Origin: an uncultured Christensenella sp.
GTDB taxonomy: Bacteria; Bacillota; Clostridia; Christensenellales; Borkfalkiaceae
Length of the DNA: 64,000 bases
Reading direction: 5' to 3'
Assembly: GCA_910579705.1 (NCBI GenBank)
Contig: CAJTUI010000001.1
Location: forward strand, 1-64,000
In this document: piece after piece, positions 1-7,244 of the stretch
Layout of the letters: each line of letters opens with the position of its first letter
Position numbering within the stretch: the stretch's first letter is position 1
Program-made: the position numbers and the translations under genes
Notes under the pieces: model-generated
What the model was told of the DNA's origin: nothing
The model's database searches: none
Seen by the model: only the letters and a program-made list of their open reading frames with translations

Positions 1-222
1 GCCAAAGCGCAAGACGATAAAATACTCGACTTTATGATGCTCATCTACAAGTACAGCAACTGTGAAGAACTTACACCCGAAATTCTGCGCTCGTTTATTG
101 ACAAGGTAATCGTCCACGAGAAAACGAAAGTAAACGGACATTACAGACAAACGGTTGAAATAGTCTATAACTTCGTTGGCGCAATACAACCGCCGTTCTT
201 CGATGACGATTACAACAATTAA
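1..222 (+). CDS. Large serine recombinase, C-terminal fragment (gene starts before the window)
   Basis: The frame is open from base 1 to a stop at 220-222, so only the last 73 residues are visible. The segment LTPEILRSFIDKVIVHEK followed by a VEIVYNFVG strand resembles the C-terminal end (DUF4368 type) of large serine recombinases of TnpX/Tn4451-like elements. In that family the N-terminal resolvase domain carries the catalytic serine and the C-terminal part binds DNA; the catalytic domain lies outside this window. It marks the right end of a probable integrated element or its remnant. Family assignment rests on a short fragment, so whether the full gene is intact is unknown. Confidence 0.7.
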   Translation, partial: AKAQDDKILDFMMLIYKYSNCEELTPEILRSFIDKVIVHEKTKVNGHYRQTVEIVYNFVGAIQPPFFDDDYNN

Positions 223-247
223 AGCAACTAAACCAAGACAAGAGAAA

Positions 248-270
248 AGGCGTGGCTTCACGCCACGCCT
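248..270 (-). terminator. Hairpin terminator, best on the minus strand
   Basis: A perfect 9-bp stem (248-256 with 262-270, arms AGGCGTGGC and GCCACGCCT) has a 5-base loop. Read on the minus strand it is followed by TTTTCTCTT, so it fits termination of the small gene at 360-590. Read on the plus strand it lacks a U-run. Confidence 0.6.
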
Positions 271-283
271 AATTCTCGTTCAC

Positions 284-338
284 CTTCGGCTTACCTAAAA
301 TTCCCTATGGGAACTACGGTTACCGAAACGCCTTTTTT
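284..338 (+). terminator. Possible terminator of the serine recombinase gene
   Basis: An imperfect long hairpin pairs TTCGG near 284 with CCGAA near 324-328 and contains an inner TTCCC/GGGAA stem (300-312). A run of seven T (332-338) follows on the plus strand. The stem has several interruptions. Confidence 0.4.
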
Positions 339-359
339 TGTATGTATAAAACTATTTGC

Positions 360-590
360 TTAACCGTTATAGCGGTCGAGATTGGCGCGGATTGCCTCTA
401 TAAGCCTCTTTTCCGCCGCAACCTTGGAGTCTTTCGCAACCTTAGTGCTTACGGTCGTTCCGTAAAGCTTTGCAAGGTCCTCGACAAGGTTTTTGAGATG
501 CACCGTATCTAGAATGTTTGTAGAACCGCAAATTTCTTCCGCCGTAGGTTGTTCAACGGTTGTTTCCGTTGAGGTGAGGGTTTCTTCCAT
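360..590 (-). CDS. Small hypothetical protein (76 aa)
   Basis: I do not recognise the family. The protein is acidic and Thr/Glu-rich at the N-terminus (residues 1-25) and then predicted helical and basic, with no membrane segment or signal peptide. The start is supported by AAAGGAG about 9 bases upstream of the ATG, and a hairpin terminator lies downstream at 248-270, so it looks like a genuine single-gene unit. It sits between a serine recombinase tail and a surface lipoprotein gene, so it may be cargo of a mobile element. One cysteine is present (CGS near residue 21). No function can be given. Confidence 0.55.
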   Translation of the reverse strand: MEETLTSTETTVEQPTAEEICGSTNILDTVHLKNLVEDLAKLYGTTVSTKVAKDSKVAAEKRLIEAIRANLDRYNG

Positions 591-665
591 AATATCAATT
601 CTCCTTTTTAATATATTTATGTCGTTACCCTCTTAAAGTTGACGCCGATTTAAATATTTTCAGCC

Positions 666-2687
666 CTATGCGCTTTTAGCTATATCTCCGTCGGTGCAGT
701 GAATAGTGTAATCACCGGTCCTATCGTCCCAGCCTTTTCCTTTCTGAATAGCGTTCCACTGCTCTTTCGTGCCATTGAAATTGATGCTTGTAAGCTTACG
801 GCAGTCCTTGAACGCATAATCCCCTATATACTTAACGGAGGCAGGCAACGCAACGGACGTAAGGCCGCAATTACCGAACGCAAATTCGTGAATTTGCTCG
901 ACTTCGGTTAAAATCGTTATGTCCGTAACGTCGATAAGCCCGTAAAAAGCGTATTTATGTATTCTCTCGAAATCCTCCGAAACGACAAGCTTTGTTTCCG
1001 TTCCGTTATAGTCGAAAAGATAGCTGTTGTAATATTCGTCGTCGCACAGTAAATAACCGTCCGCAGTTTCGGTCACCTTGCTCTCGTTTTCCAACGAATT
1101 ATAAACGTTTATCGCATATAACGCAACGCTTCCGTTCTGTTCAGAGCCTTTTTCAATTTTAAGCGACGAAAGATTGTACACCTCGACCAAATTATAACAA
1201 CCCTCAAAAGCCCAGTAACCGTCTATTTTAGTTATGTTTTCGGGGATGACAATACTCATTAACTGAGAGCAGCCACAAAAAGCCATCGACGGTATTTCCG
1301 TAATACCCTTGCCTATATTTATTTTGGTTAAACCGCAGCTTTGAAACGCGCTTTCACCGATAGATGTAACCTTATCGGGAATAGTAACCTCTTTCAGGTT
1401 TTCATACGAGTAAATAAATGCGCACGAATTTATACCGTAACTGTTTCCCCCTATGTCCGAAGGCAGAGTTAAAACAGTTTTATCTCCTTCGTATCCGAAA
1501 AGAAAGTAGTTTTCCCCGTCGTTGCAAAACATAAACCCGTCTTGGGTATAGGTAATCCTGCTCTCTTCGTTCAAAGAAGTAAAGATGTTTATTGCATTAT
1601 ACCCTGCGCGGCCGTGGCTAAGCTCGCCTTTTTTTATATCGAGCGACGAAAGGTTGTATACTTCCACAAGTTTGTAACAGCCCGAAAACGCCCAATCTTC
1701 GATTTCAGTTACGCTTTTCGGAATAACCGCAACTCTCAGATTGCGGCAGTTTTCGAAAGCCGACTTTACAATGTTCCGCACCCCGTCGGGTATAACAACG
1801 CTTTTAATGTCCGTGCCAGCCAATGCGGAACCGCCTATGGTTACAACGGGTTTTCCGTTATACACGGACGGTATAATTATATCCTTGTCTTCGCAAGTTC
1901 CTCTTCCCGACAAAACATACGCGTCGTTTTCGGAATTCAATCTGTATCTCAAACCCTTACTGCCTTCTACCTCATAATCGCATACAGCACATACGTTATC
2001 CTCCCAATCGTGCTCGGCATAACCGTCTATCTCTTCCGTATGCTCGCATACCGCCTCGCGCCAGTGGTGCGTTGCATTGTTTTTCCATACTTCGTCAAAG
2101 CTGTGCCCCGCCGCGGGAATTTCCTCGTCTTTGGTTGCCGTACATTCTTTATTAGTGCACTTGAAACTCTTTACGCCCTCATCGAAACAGGTGGGCTCAA
2201 CCGTGATTTTACCCTCGTCCCAAACGTGTTCGGAAAAACCGAGTTCTTCCTCTTTAACTTCTTCACAACCGTAATTTTCACACCTGAACGTCTTAACACC
2301 CTTCGCCGTACACGTAGAAGAAACGGTTATCTCGCCCTCGTCCCATCTATGCCCAAACGCCTCTAATTCGTAATACGTAGTATAATCGCAAAGCGAGCAA
2401 GTCTGATAAACGACCCAACCTATCTCCGTACAAGTAGGCGCCTTTTCGTCGTGCTCAACAAAATTGTGATTGTCCGGATTGACATCGGAATCGTACTCCT
2501 TATAACTATGTCCGCAAGCACAACTATGCAAAGCATATCCGCCTTCCGCGCAAGTTGCCTCCACGTGAGTTATCGCGTAATCGTGTCTGTGTTCAGGCTC
2601 GCGCTCCCCGCCGCAAGCGGAAAACCCGCCTATACAGGCAGCCGCGCAGGCCGTTGCCGCAACCGCTATAAATATTCTTTTTTTCAT
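666..2687 (-). CDS. BspA-type leucine-rich-repeat surface lipoprotein
   Basis: 673-residue protein. Residues 1-25 form a lipoprotein signal peptide (KKR, hydrophobic core, lipobox FSAC with Cys25). Residues about 34-230 hold five cysteine- and histidine-rich repeats of roughly 35-45 residues (patterns such as CTEIGW..QTCSLC and CFDEGV..KCTNKEC). Residues about 240-660 are LRR_5/BspA repeats (CYKLVEVYNLSSL, IPDKVTSIGESAF) with a long internal duplication. Such proteins are anchored outside the membrane and often bind host or polymer ligands, so a surface adhesin role is inferred. The start is supported by GGAGG 7 bases upstream. It is transcribed away from a probable invertible promoter segment (2716-2872) and a tyrosine recombinase, suggesting ON/OFF expression. 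No sortase motif is seen. Confidence 0.85.
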   Translation of the reverse strand: MKKRIFIAVAATACAAACIGGFSACGGEREPEHRHDYAITHVEATCAEGGYALHSCACGHSYKEYDSDVNPDNHNFVEHDEKAPTCTEIGWVVYQTCSLCDYTTYYELEAFGHRWDEGEITVSSTCTAKGVKTFRCENYGCEEVKEEELGFSEHVWDEGKITVEPTCFDEGVKSFKCTNKECTATKDEEIPAAGHSFDEVWKNNATHHWREAVCEHTEEIDGYAEHDWEDNVCAVCDYEVEGSKGLRYRLNSENDAYVLSGRGTCEDKDIIIPSVYNGKPVVTIGGSALAGTDIKSVVIPDGVRNIVKSAFENCRNLRVAVIPKSVTEIEDWAFSGCYKLVEVYNLSSLDIKKGELSHGRAGYNAINIFTSLNEESRITYTQDGFMFCNDGENYFLFGYEGDKTVLTLPSDIGGNSYGINSCAFIYSYENLKEVTIPDKVTSIGESAFQSCGLTKINIGKGITEIPSMAFCGCSQLMSIVIPENITKIDGYWAFEGCYNLVEVYNLSSLKIEKGSEQNGSVALYAINVYNSLENESKVTETADGYLLCDDEYYNSYLFDYNGTETKLVVSEDFERIHKYAFYGLIDVTDITILTEVEQIHEFAFGNCGLTSVALPASVKYIGDYAFKDCRKLTSINFNGTKEQWNAIQKGKGWDDRTGDYTIHCTDGDIAKSA

Positions 2688-2715
2688 AAAAAACCTCCGT
2701 TTTCTTATAAAATGG

Positions 2716-2743
2716 CTGTACGCCGAATAATATATTAGGCGTA
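2716..2743 (-). repeat. Left inverted recombination-like site
   Basis: Read on the minus strand this 28-mer begins TACGCCTAATATATTATT and matches the plus-strand copy at 2845-2872 at 23 of 28 positions, including nine identical central bases (TATATTATT). It also contains the dyad GTACGCC (2718-2724) and GGCGTAC (2738-2744), as tyrosine recombinase core sites do. It lies 29 bases upstream of the lipoprotein start codon. Confidence 0.55.
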
Positions 2744-2755
2744 CAAAATCAGCAA
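2727..2755 (-). promoter_or_regulatory. Weak promoter candidate for the lipoprotein gene, present orientation
   Basis: TTGCTG (2750-2755), 17 bases, TATTAT (2727-2732) on the minus strand. The -35 matches consensus at only three positions and the -10 lies inside the left inverted site. If real it would give low basal expression in the current orientation. Confidence 0.25.
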
Positions 2756-2802
2756 ATTTTCAATTATTTTTATATATAAAAAAAGATTTTACTTTAAAAT
2801 TC

Positions 2803-2831
2803 TTGATTTTACAACTTTTACGCTATATAAT
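2803..2831 (+). promoter_or_regulatory. Sigma-A-like promoter inside the putative invertible segment, pointing away from the lipoprotein gene
   Basis: TTGATT (2803-2808), exactly 17 bases, TATAAT (2826-2831), so transcription would begin near 2838 and run rightward. No gene follows on the plus strand, and a terminator-like hairpin lies at 2876-2908. If the segment between the inverted sites were flipped, the same promoter would start near 2750 on the minus strand, about 63 bases before the lipoprotein ATG. Confidence 0.55.
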
Positions 2832-2844
2832 AAATAAGCTGAAT

Positions 2845-2872
2845 TACGCCTATTATATTATTAGACGAACTG
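2845..2872 (+). repeat. Right inverted recombination-like site
   Basis: Begins TACGCCTATTATATTATT. It is the inverted partner of 2716-2743, with 23 of 28 positions identical. It is itself a near-palindrome (TACGCCTA against TAGACGAA). It abuts the terminator that closes the rightward transcript and the 3' end of the tyrosine recombinase gene. Confidence 0.55.
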
Positions 2873-2875
2873 TTT

Positions 2876-2908
2876 ACGGCCGTTTCAAAAATGAAACCGC
2901 CGTTTTTT
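2876..2908 (+). terminator. Intrinsic terminator facing the invertible promoter
   Basis: The stem ACGGCcGTTTC (2876-2886) pairs with GAAACcGCCGT (2893-2903) with one internal mismatch and a 6-base loop, followed by six T (2903-2908) on the plus strand. Read on the minus strand there is no U-run, so it works best against rightward transcription and would protect the recombinase gene from antisense readthrough. Confidence 0.6.
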
Positions 2909-3839
2909 ATTGCAATAATTTCCCTACTTTGTTCATCATTTCGCGCTTATGTCCCAAAAAACTGTGCGCGTATCTGTTGAGCGTGACGCTCGCGCTCTTA
3001 TGCCCAAGTATCTCCGAAAGCGTTTTAACGTCCATACCGCATTCCAGGGCCCTTGTCGCAAACGTATGCCGCAGGGCGTGAAAACCTCTGTGCGGAATGT
3101 TCAGCCTCTGCAAAAGCAGCGTAAAACTTCTTTGAAATGAGCGCACGGAAACGGGTTTATTTCCGTTTGCAATCACATACTCGCTCGCACTGCGGCTTTT
3201 TACGGCTCTCATAAACGGCAATATCTGTTTGGGTATCGGAATAACCCGTCTGGACTTGAACGTTTTCGGAAGTTCGGTGCAACGCCCGAATTTACCGTTT
3301 TCGCCTATGCCGTAATGACAACTTTTCGTGACGGAAATTACCCCGCTTGCAAAATCCACGTCCTTCCATATAAGGGCCAGCAACTCGCCTATTCTCAGTC
3401 CCGTATACAAACATAACAAAATACCGAAGAACTTGTCTTTATTACGTTTAAAAATCTCCCGCTCGATGTTCTTCTGCTCCGCTACGGAGAAACAGCCGAT
3501 TTCCTTTTCGGTTTTCTTGGGCCGCCTTATTTTGTCGGCGCTGTTTTCCGAAAGCTCTCCCCAATCCGCCGCCGATTTCAGCGAATTACGGACAACCGTA
3601 ACTATCGTATTGACAGTATTTACCGACAATCCCTTGCCCGTAACAAGATTTCCGCATTGCAGAAGTTCGGCAACGAATTTTTGCAGAACGAACGGCGTCA
3701 AATCGAATAACTCGTATTCCCCTAACTCAGGGACGATGTGCCCGCCGATTATTTCTTTATATCTTGCGAACGTTCTTGATTTTACGCTGGGCTTGATAAC
3801 GTTGTTAAGCCATAAAATTAACCAATCCTTGTATTTCAT
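2907..3839 (-). CDS. Tyrosine recombinase (phage-integrase/Xer family)
   Basis: 310-residue site-specific recombinase. Residues 1-100 form the SAM-like core-binding domain and about 115-300 the catalytic domain. Visible catalytic residues are Arg149 (TGLRIGE), His254 and Arg257 (HALRH), His280 (LGHKS) and the nucleophile Tyr290 (NRYAH). The arm-binding N-terminal domain of Tn916-type integrases appears absent, giving an Xer/RecV-like size. The start is supported by AAGGAG 6 bases before the ATG. It lies next to two inverted core-like sites around a promoter for a surface lipoprotein, so DNA inversion is a likely job. It could alternatively be the integrase of a decayed element. A terminator at 3864-3896 separates it from the upstream Nudix operon. 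Confidence 0.9.
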   Translation of the reverse strand: MKYKDWLILWLNNVIKPSVKSRTFARYKEIIGGHIVPELGEYELFDLTPFVLQKFVAELLQCGNLVTGKGLSVNTVNTIVTVVRNSLKSAADWGELSENSADKIRRPKKTEKEIGCFSVAEQKNIEREIFKRNKDKFFGILLCLYTGLRIGELLALIWKDVDFASGVISVTKSCHYGIGENGKFGRCTELPKTFKSRRVIPIPKQILPFMRAVKSRSASEYVIANGNKPVSVRSFQRSFTLLLQRLNIPHRGFHALRHTFATRALECGMDVKTLSEILGHKSASVTLNRYAHSFLGHKREMMNKVGKLLQ

Positions 3840-3863
3840 ATATATCTCCTTAAATAAAAAAAT

Positions 3864-3896
3864 AAAGCCGAAACAGCATTAAACCGTTCCGACTTT
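3864..3896 (-). terminator. Intrinsic terminator of the dCMP deaminase-purB-Nudix operon
   Basis: On the minus strand an 11-bp stem, including G-U pairs, joins 3886-3896 (AAAGTCGGAAC) and 3864-3874 (GTTTCGGCTTT). It is followed by a nine-base stretch with eight T just upstream of the recombinase ribosome binding site. Confidence 0.7.
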
Positions 3897-3909
3897 TTCA
3901 TATATTAAA

Positions 3910-4362
3910 TTATTTTTCCCAACCGTACTCAAAATAGTTCGCGCCGCTCTTATAGGCCTTAACCGCCTCAACCCTGTCGGGAATTACCTCTGCGGGCAAT
4001 TTATCTATATCCGCCCACAAAAGCCCGTCGCATTTGTTCCGTTCCATTATTTTCGGAACGCCCTCGAACTTTCCGCATACAAAATAGCCGTAATAATAAA
4101 CCGCGCTTTCGTCACGCTTGTGTACGAAACAGACGAACCTTAAATCTTGCTTTTTCAGGCTGATACCCAGCTCTTCTGTACATTCGCGAAGTACTGTGTC
4201 TGACATACTCTCGTCTTTTTCAACGTGACCCGAGCAGGAAAGGTCCCAAAGCCCGTCCGCAAAGCCCGTATTTTTTCTGCGTTGCAACAGAACCTGAGTT
4301 CTTCCTTCGCGGAGCCGGGTCAACATAAGCACCACCCCTGCGGGAGCGACAAAACGTTCCAT
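3910..4362 (-). CDS. Nudix hydrolase
   Basis: 150 residues. Residues 45-67 match the Nudix box GX5EX7REUXEEXGU fully (Gly45, Glu51, Arg59, Glu60, Glu63, Glu64, Gly66, Ile67), so metal-dependent hydrolysis of a nucleoside diphosphate linked to another group is expected. The layout resembles IDI-like/MutT-like Nudix proteins (LLQRRKNTGFADGLWD, GLLWADIDKLP), where substrates range from isopentenyl diphosphate to oxidised nucleotides; the exact substrate is not readable. The start overlaps the purB stop by one base (TAATG), so it is translationally coupled as the last gene of the operon and is followed by a terminator. Confidence 0.88.
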   Translation of the reverse strand: MERFVAPAGVVLMLTRLREGRTQVLLQRRKNTGFADGLWDLSCSGHVEKDESMSDTVLRECTEELGISLKKQDLRFVCFVHKRDESAVYYYGYFVCGKFEGVPKIMERNKCDGLLWADIDKLPAEVIPDRVEAVKAYKSGANYFEYGWEK

Positions 4363-5798
4363 TAAATTCTTACGTCGCCGCGCTGGCCGAGCAATGCGGC
4401 ATTCTCTTTAAGTATCGGGTCCACTTCGTTTGCGATAAATTCTTCGGTCTGGGAAGGCGCTCTTCCTATGAAATTCGACGCGTCGAGTATTTTACCGAGC
4501 TTGCCGTGAACGGGCGCAAACAATTCGTCGCGGCCGATAAGCTCTATAAGATTATTGTCCTTGCCCAGCTCTTTTACGTTCTTTCCTGCCTGCATAGACA
4601 AAACCCTTATTCTCTCGTGCAGTTCCTGACGGTTGCCGCCCGCCTTCACGCACTCCATCATAATATTTTCGGTGGCCATAAACGGAAGCTCCGCGGCGAT
4701 GTGCTTTGCAATGACCTTATCGTAAACCACAAGGTTTTCGGAAACGTTCATATAGATATTGAGTATTCCGTCCAGCGCCAAAAACGCCTGCGCGTTTACT
4801 ATTCTTCTGTTTGCGGAGTCGTCCAGCGTCCTTTCAAACCACTGCGTGCCCGCCGTAATTGCGCCGTTTACGGGCAACGAAATTACAAACCTTGCGAGCG
4901 AACCGATTCTCTCGCTGCGCATAGGGTTACGTTTATAAGCCATTGCCGACGAGCCTATCTGCGACTTTTCAAACGGCTCCTCTATCTCTTTCATATTTTG
5001 GAGTATTCTTATATCATTGGAGAATTTATAAGTGCTCTGGGCAATCTGAGAAAGCACGCAAAGAACGTTGTAATCGAATTTTCTGGGATAAGTCTGGCCC
5101 GTAACCCCGTAAACTTTATCGTAACCCAGTTTTTTAACGACTAGTTTTTCCAGTTTTTTAACCTTTTCCTCGTCGCCGCCGAAAAGTTCCATAAAGCTTG
5201 CCTGCGTGCCGGTCGTGCCCTTTACTCCGCGGAGTTTGAGTGTGGATTGCAAGTGCACAAGATTATTATAATCGATTGTAAGGTCCTGCAACCAAAGCGT
5301 CGCGCGCTTGCCTACCGTCGTCAACTGTGCGGGTTGAAGGTGCGTAAAACCTAGCGTGGGCAAGCTTTTGTATTTGAGCGCGAACGTACGTAGCTTGTCC
5401 ATTACGTTCACAAGCTTTGCTTTTATTATTTCAAGCGCGTCGTTTATTACAATTAGTTCGGAATTGCAATCGACAAAACAGCTGGTCGCACCCAGATGAA
5501 TTATGGGCATAGCCGAAACAGCCTGCTGTCCGAAAGCGTGCACGTGCGCCATAACGTCGTGCCTGACTTGCCTTTCATACGCTTCTGCAACGTCGAAGTT
5601 TATGTCTTCGGCGTACTTCTTCATTTCCTCTATCTGGTTCGCCGTTATGTTTAAACCAAGCTCCATTTCCGCTTCGGCAAGCGCAATCCAGAGCTTGCGC
5701 CATAGCCCGAAACGTTTCTTATCCGAAAAATTCTCGGACATTGCTTTGCTTGCGTATCTTGTGATAAGCGGGTTCTGATATACTGAATTATCCGTCAT
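4362..5798 (-). CDS. purB: Adenylosuccinate lyase
   Basis: 478 residues, normal for the family. It cleaves SAICAR to AICAR and adenylosuccinate to AMP, releasing fumarate, in cytosolic purine synthesis. The fumarase/lyase superfamily signature SSAMAYKRNP is intact, as are HLGATS and GFTHLQPAQ of the active site. I choose ATG at 5798 because GGAG lies 6 bases upstream; a longer reading from TTG at 5810 would place the start upstream of and across that site. It follows the cyclophilin gene and couples to the Nudix gene. Confidence 0.95.
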   Translation of the reverse strand: MTDNSVYQNPLITRYASKAMSENFSDKKRFGLWRKLWIALAEAEMELGLNITANQIEEMKKYAEDINFDVAEAYERQVRHDVMAHVHAFGQQAVSAMPIIHLGATSCFVDCNSELIVINDALEIIKAKLVNVMDKLRTFALKYKSLPTLGFTHLQPAQLTTVGKRATLWLQDLTIDYNNLVHLQSTLKLRGVKGTTGTQASFMELFGGDEEKVKKLEKLVVKKLGYDKVYGVTGQTYPRKFDYNVLCVLSQIAQSTYKFSNDIRILQNMKEIEEPFEKSQIGSSAMAYKRNPMRSERIGSLARFVISLPVNGAITAGTQWFERTLDDSANRRIVNAQAFLALDGILNIYMNVSENLVVYDKVIAKHIAAELPFMATENIMMECVKAGGNRQELHERIRVLSMQAGKNVKELGKDNNLIELIGRDELFAPVHGKLGKILDASNFIGRAPSQTEEFIANEVDPILKENAALLGQRGDVRI

Positions 5799-5811
5799 AA
5801 TTAACTCCAAA

Positions 5812-6333
5812 TCAAACTTTCGCGGGCTGAGGGTATTGTTTACCGTACGTTTCGACCGTAACCTTTTTCATAGTCTGCGGAACTTTGGGTTTATCGTTCC
5901 AGTCAGTGTTTACCGAGGCGATTTCGTCAACTACTTCTATACCCTCTATAACCTTGCCGAACGCCGCGTACTGTCCGTCCAGATGCGAAGAATTTTTGTG
6001 CATTATAAAAAACTGCGAGCCTGCGCTGTCGGGCGCCATAGCCCTGGCCATAGAGAGAACGCCGCGCTCGTGCTTTAAGTCGTTTTGTTTGAACCCGTTC
6101 AAAGCAAACTCGCCTTTAATATTGTATCCGGGGCCGCCCGTGCCCTTGCCGGCGGGGTCGCCGCCCTGTATCATAAAGCCGGATATTACCCTGTGGAATA
6201 TCAGTCCGTCGTAAAATCCGCCTGAAACAAGGCTTATAAAATTATTTACGGTGTTGGGCGCTTTGTCGGGATAAAGCTCCGCCTTAATGATTTTTCCGTC
6301 CGACATCTCGATTGTAACTACGGGATTCTGCAT
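5812..6333 (-). CDS. Cyclophilin-type peptidyl-prolyl cis-trans isomerase
   Basis: 173 residues covering a single cyclophilin domain: FHRVISGFMIQGGDP carries the catalytic Arg, and MARAMAPDSAGSQFFI and AFGKVIEG are the other conserved blocks. It catalyses proline isomerisation and helps protein folding. There is no signal peptide or lipobox, so it should be cytosolic. The start is supported by AAAGGAG 7 bases upstream. It lies between the dCMP deaminase gene and purB in the same direction. Confidence 0.95.
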   Translation of the reverse strand: MQNPVVTIEMSDGKIIKAELYPDKAPNTVNNFISLVSGGFYDGLIFHRVISGFMIQGGDPAGKGTGGPGYNIKGEFALNGFKQNDLKHERGVLSMARAMAPDSAGSQFFIMHKNSSHLDGQYAAFGKVIEGIEVVDEIASVNTDWNDKPKVPQTMKKVTVETYGKQYPQPAKV

Positions 6334-6345
6334 AATAAAACTCCT

Positions 6346-6798
6346 TTATAAATCGCAATATTTTTCCAATTTAACGTTCGCCTCTTCAAACAGTTTAAGC
6401 GAAAACTCGTCGGGATAGCCCTCTTTGTAAACGACGCGGACTATACCCGAATTTATAATTATTTTAGCGCAAATAACGCAGGGCTGGTGAGTGCAGTAGA
6501 GCGTGCAACCCTCCACGCTACACCCTACGCGCGCCGCCTGAATAATGGCGTTCTGCTCGGCGTGCACGGCATAACAAAGCTCGTGTCTGGTTCCGCTGGG
6601 GATATCGAGTTTCTTTCTCAGGCACTCTTTTTTATCCACGCAACTTTCAATGCCCTGCGGCGCGCCGTTATAGCCCGTGGCTATTACGCGCTTGTTTTTG
6701 ACAATCACCGCGCCGACGTGCCTGTTTTCCTGACAGCAGCTTGACCAGTTGCCAATCTGCTCGGTCATTTCCATAAATCTTTTGTCCCATTTATCCAT
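6346..6798 (-). CDS. dCMP/cytidine deaminase family protein (ComEB-like)
   Basis: 150 residues. The zinc-binding deaminase motif is complete: HAE at 79-81 and PCVICAK at 106-112 (Cys107, Cys110). A second Cys/His cluster (Cys53, Cys59, His72) is typical of deoxycytidylate deaminases, which turn dCMP into dUMP to feed thymidylate synthesis. The ATG at 6798 is preferred because AGGGACGG lies just upstream and because the longer frame would begin inside the promoter at 6828-6856. First gene of the operon with cyclophilin, purB and Nudix. Confidence 0.92.
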   Translation of the reverse strand: MDKWDKRFMEMTEQIGNWSSCCQENRHVGAVIVKNKRVIATGYNGAPQGIESCVDKKECLRKKLDIPSGTRHELCYAVHAEQNAIIQAARVGCSVEGCTLYCTHQPCVICAKIIINSGIVRVVYKEGYPDEFSLKLFEEANVKLEKYCDL

Positions 6799-6827
6799 AA
6801 AACGCCGTCCCTTTGTATGCTGTTTAG

Positions 6828-6856
6828 ATTGTAACATAAATTTTCTCAAAAAGCAA
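6828..6856 (-). promoter_or_regulatory. Promoter of the dCMP deaminase-purB operon
   Basis: TTGCTT (6851-6856), 17 bases, TACAAT (6828-6833) on the minus strand, with expected start near 6821 and a leader of about 20 bases. Confidence 0.6.
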
Positions 6857-6941
6857 TTTTTTACATAATTTTGTTTTATTTTATTTCGGTTAGTTTATAA
6901 AATACCTGTACAAAAAACAACCAAATCCGGAGGAATTTATA

Positions 6942-7226
6942 ATGAAAATCAAACCGTTATTCGACAAAGTGGTTGTCGAAGGGCTTAAAGCCGAAGAAAA
7001 GACCAAAAGCGGACTGTATCTCACTTCCGCCGCACAGGAAAAACCCGCGACCTGCGTAGTCGTTGCGGTCGGCCCCGGCGGCACCGTAGACGGAAAAGAG
7101 ATTGTCATGCAGGTTAAAGTAGGCGATAAAGTTCTGCTTGCCAAGTACAGCGGAACCGAAGTCAAAGTCGACGATAAGGAATATACGATAATCCGCCAAA
7201 GCGATATTCTGGCGGTTGTCGAGTAA
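6942..7226 (+). CDS. groES: Co-chaperonin GroES
   Basis: 94 residues, the full family length. It forms the heptameric lid on GroEL. Visible blocks are IKPLFDKVVV at the N-terminus, the mobile loop around residues 16-30 (EEKTKSGLYL), VVAVGPG and GDKVLLAKYSGTEV. GGAGG lies 8 bases upstream of the ATG. groEL follows after 18 bases with its own ribosome binding site. No CIRCE element (TTAGCACTC-N9-GAGTGCTAA) is visible in the 90 bases upstream, which is unusual for Bacillota. Confidence 0.98.
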   Translation: MKIKPLFDKVVVEGLKAEEKTKSGLYLTSAAQEKPATCVVVAVGPGGTVDGKEIVMQVKVGDKVLLAKYSGTEVKVDDKEYTIIRQSDILAVVE

Positions 7227-7244
7227 ATATAAGGAGTTAATAAA

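Noticed and set aside
2716..2872. The two inverted sites as operators for a dimeric repressor instead of recombination sites
   Set aside because: Not excluded, but the identical asymmetric centre in inverted orientation, the adjacent tyrosine recombinase, and the promoter facing a terminator fit DNA inversion better.
6798..6849. Longer N-terminus for the dCMP deaminase (TTG at 6849)
   Set aside because: It would start inside the promoter at 6828-6856, while an ATG with a ribosome binding site lies at 6798.
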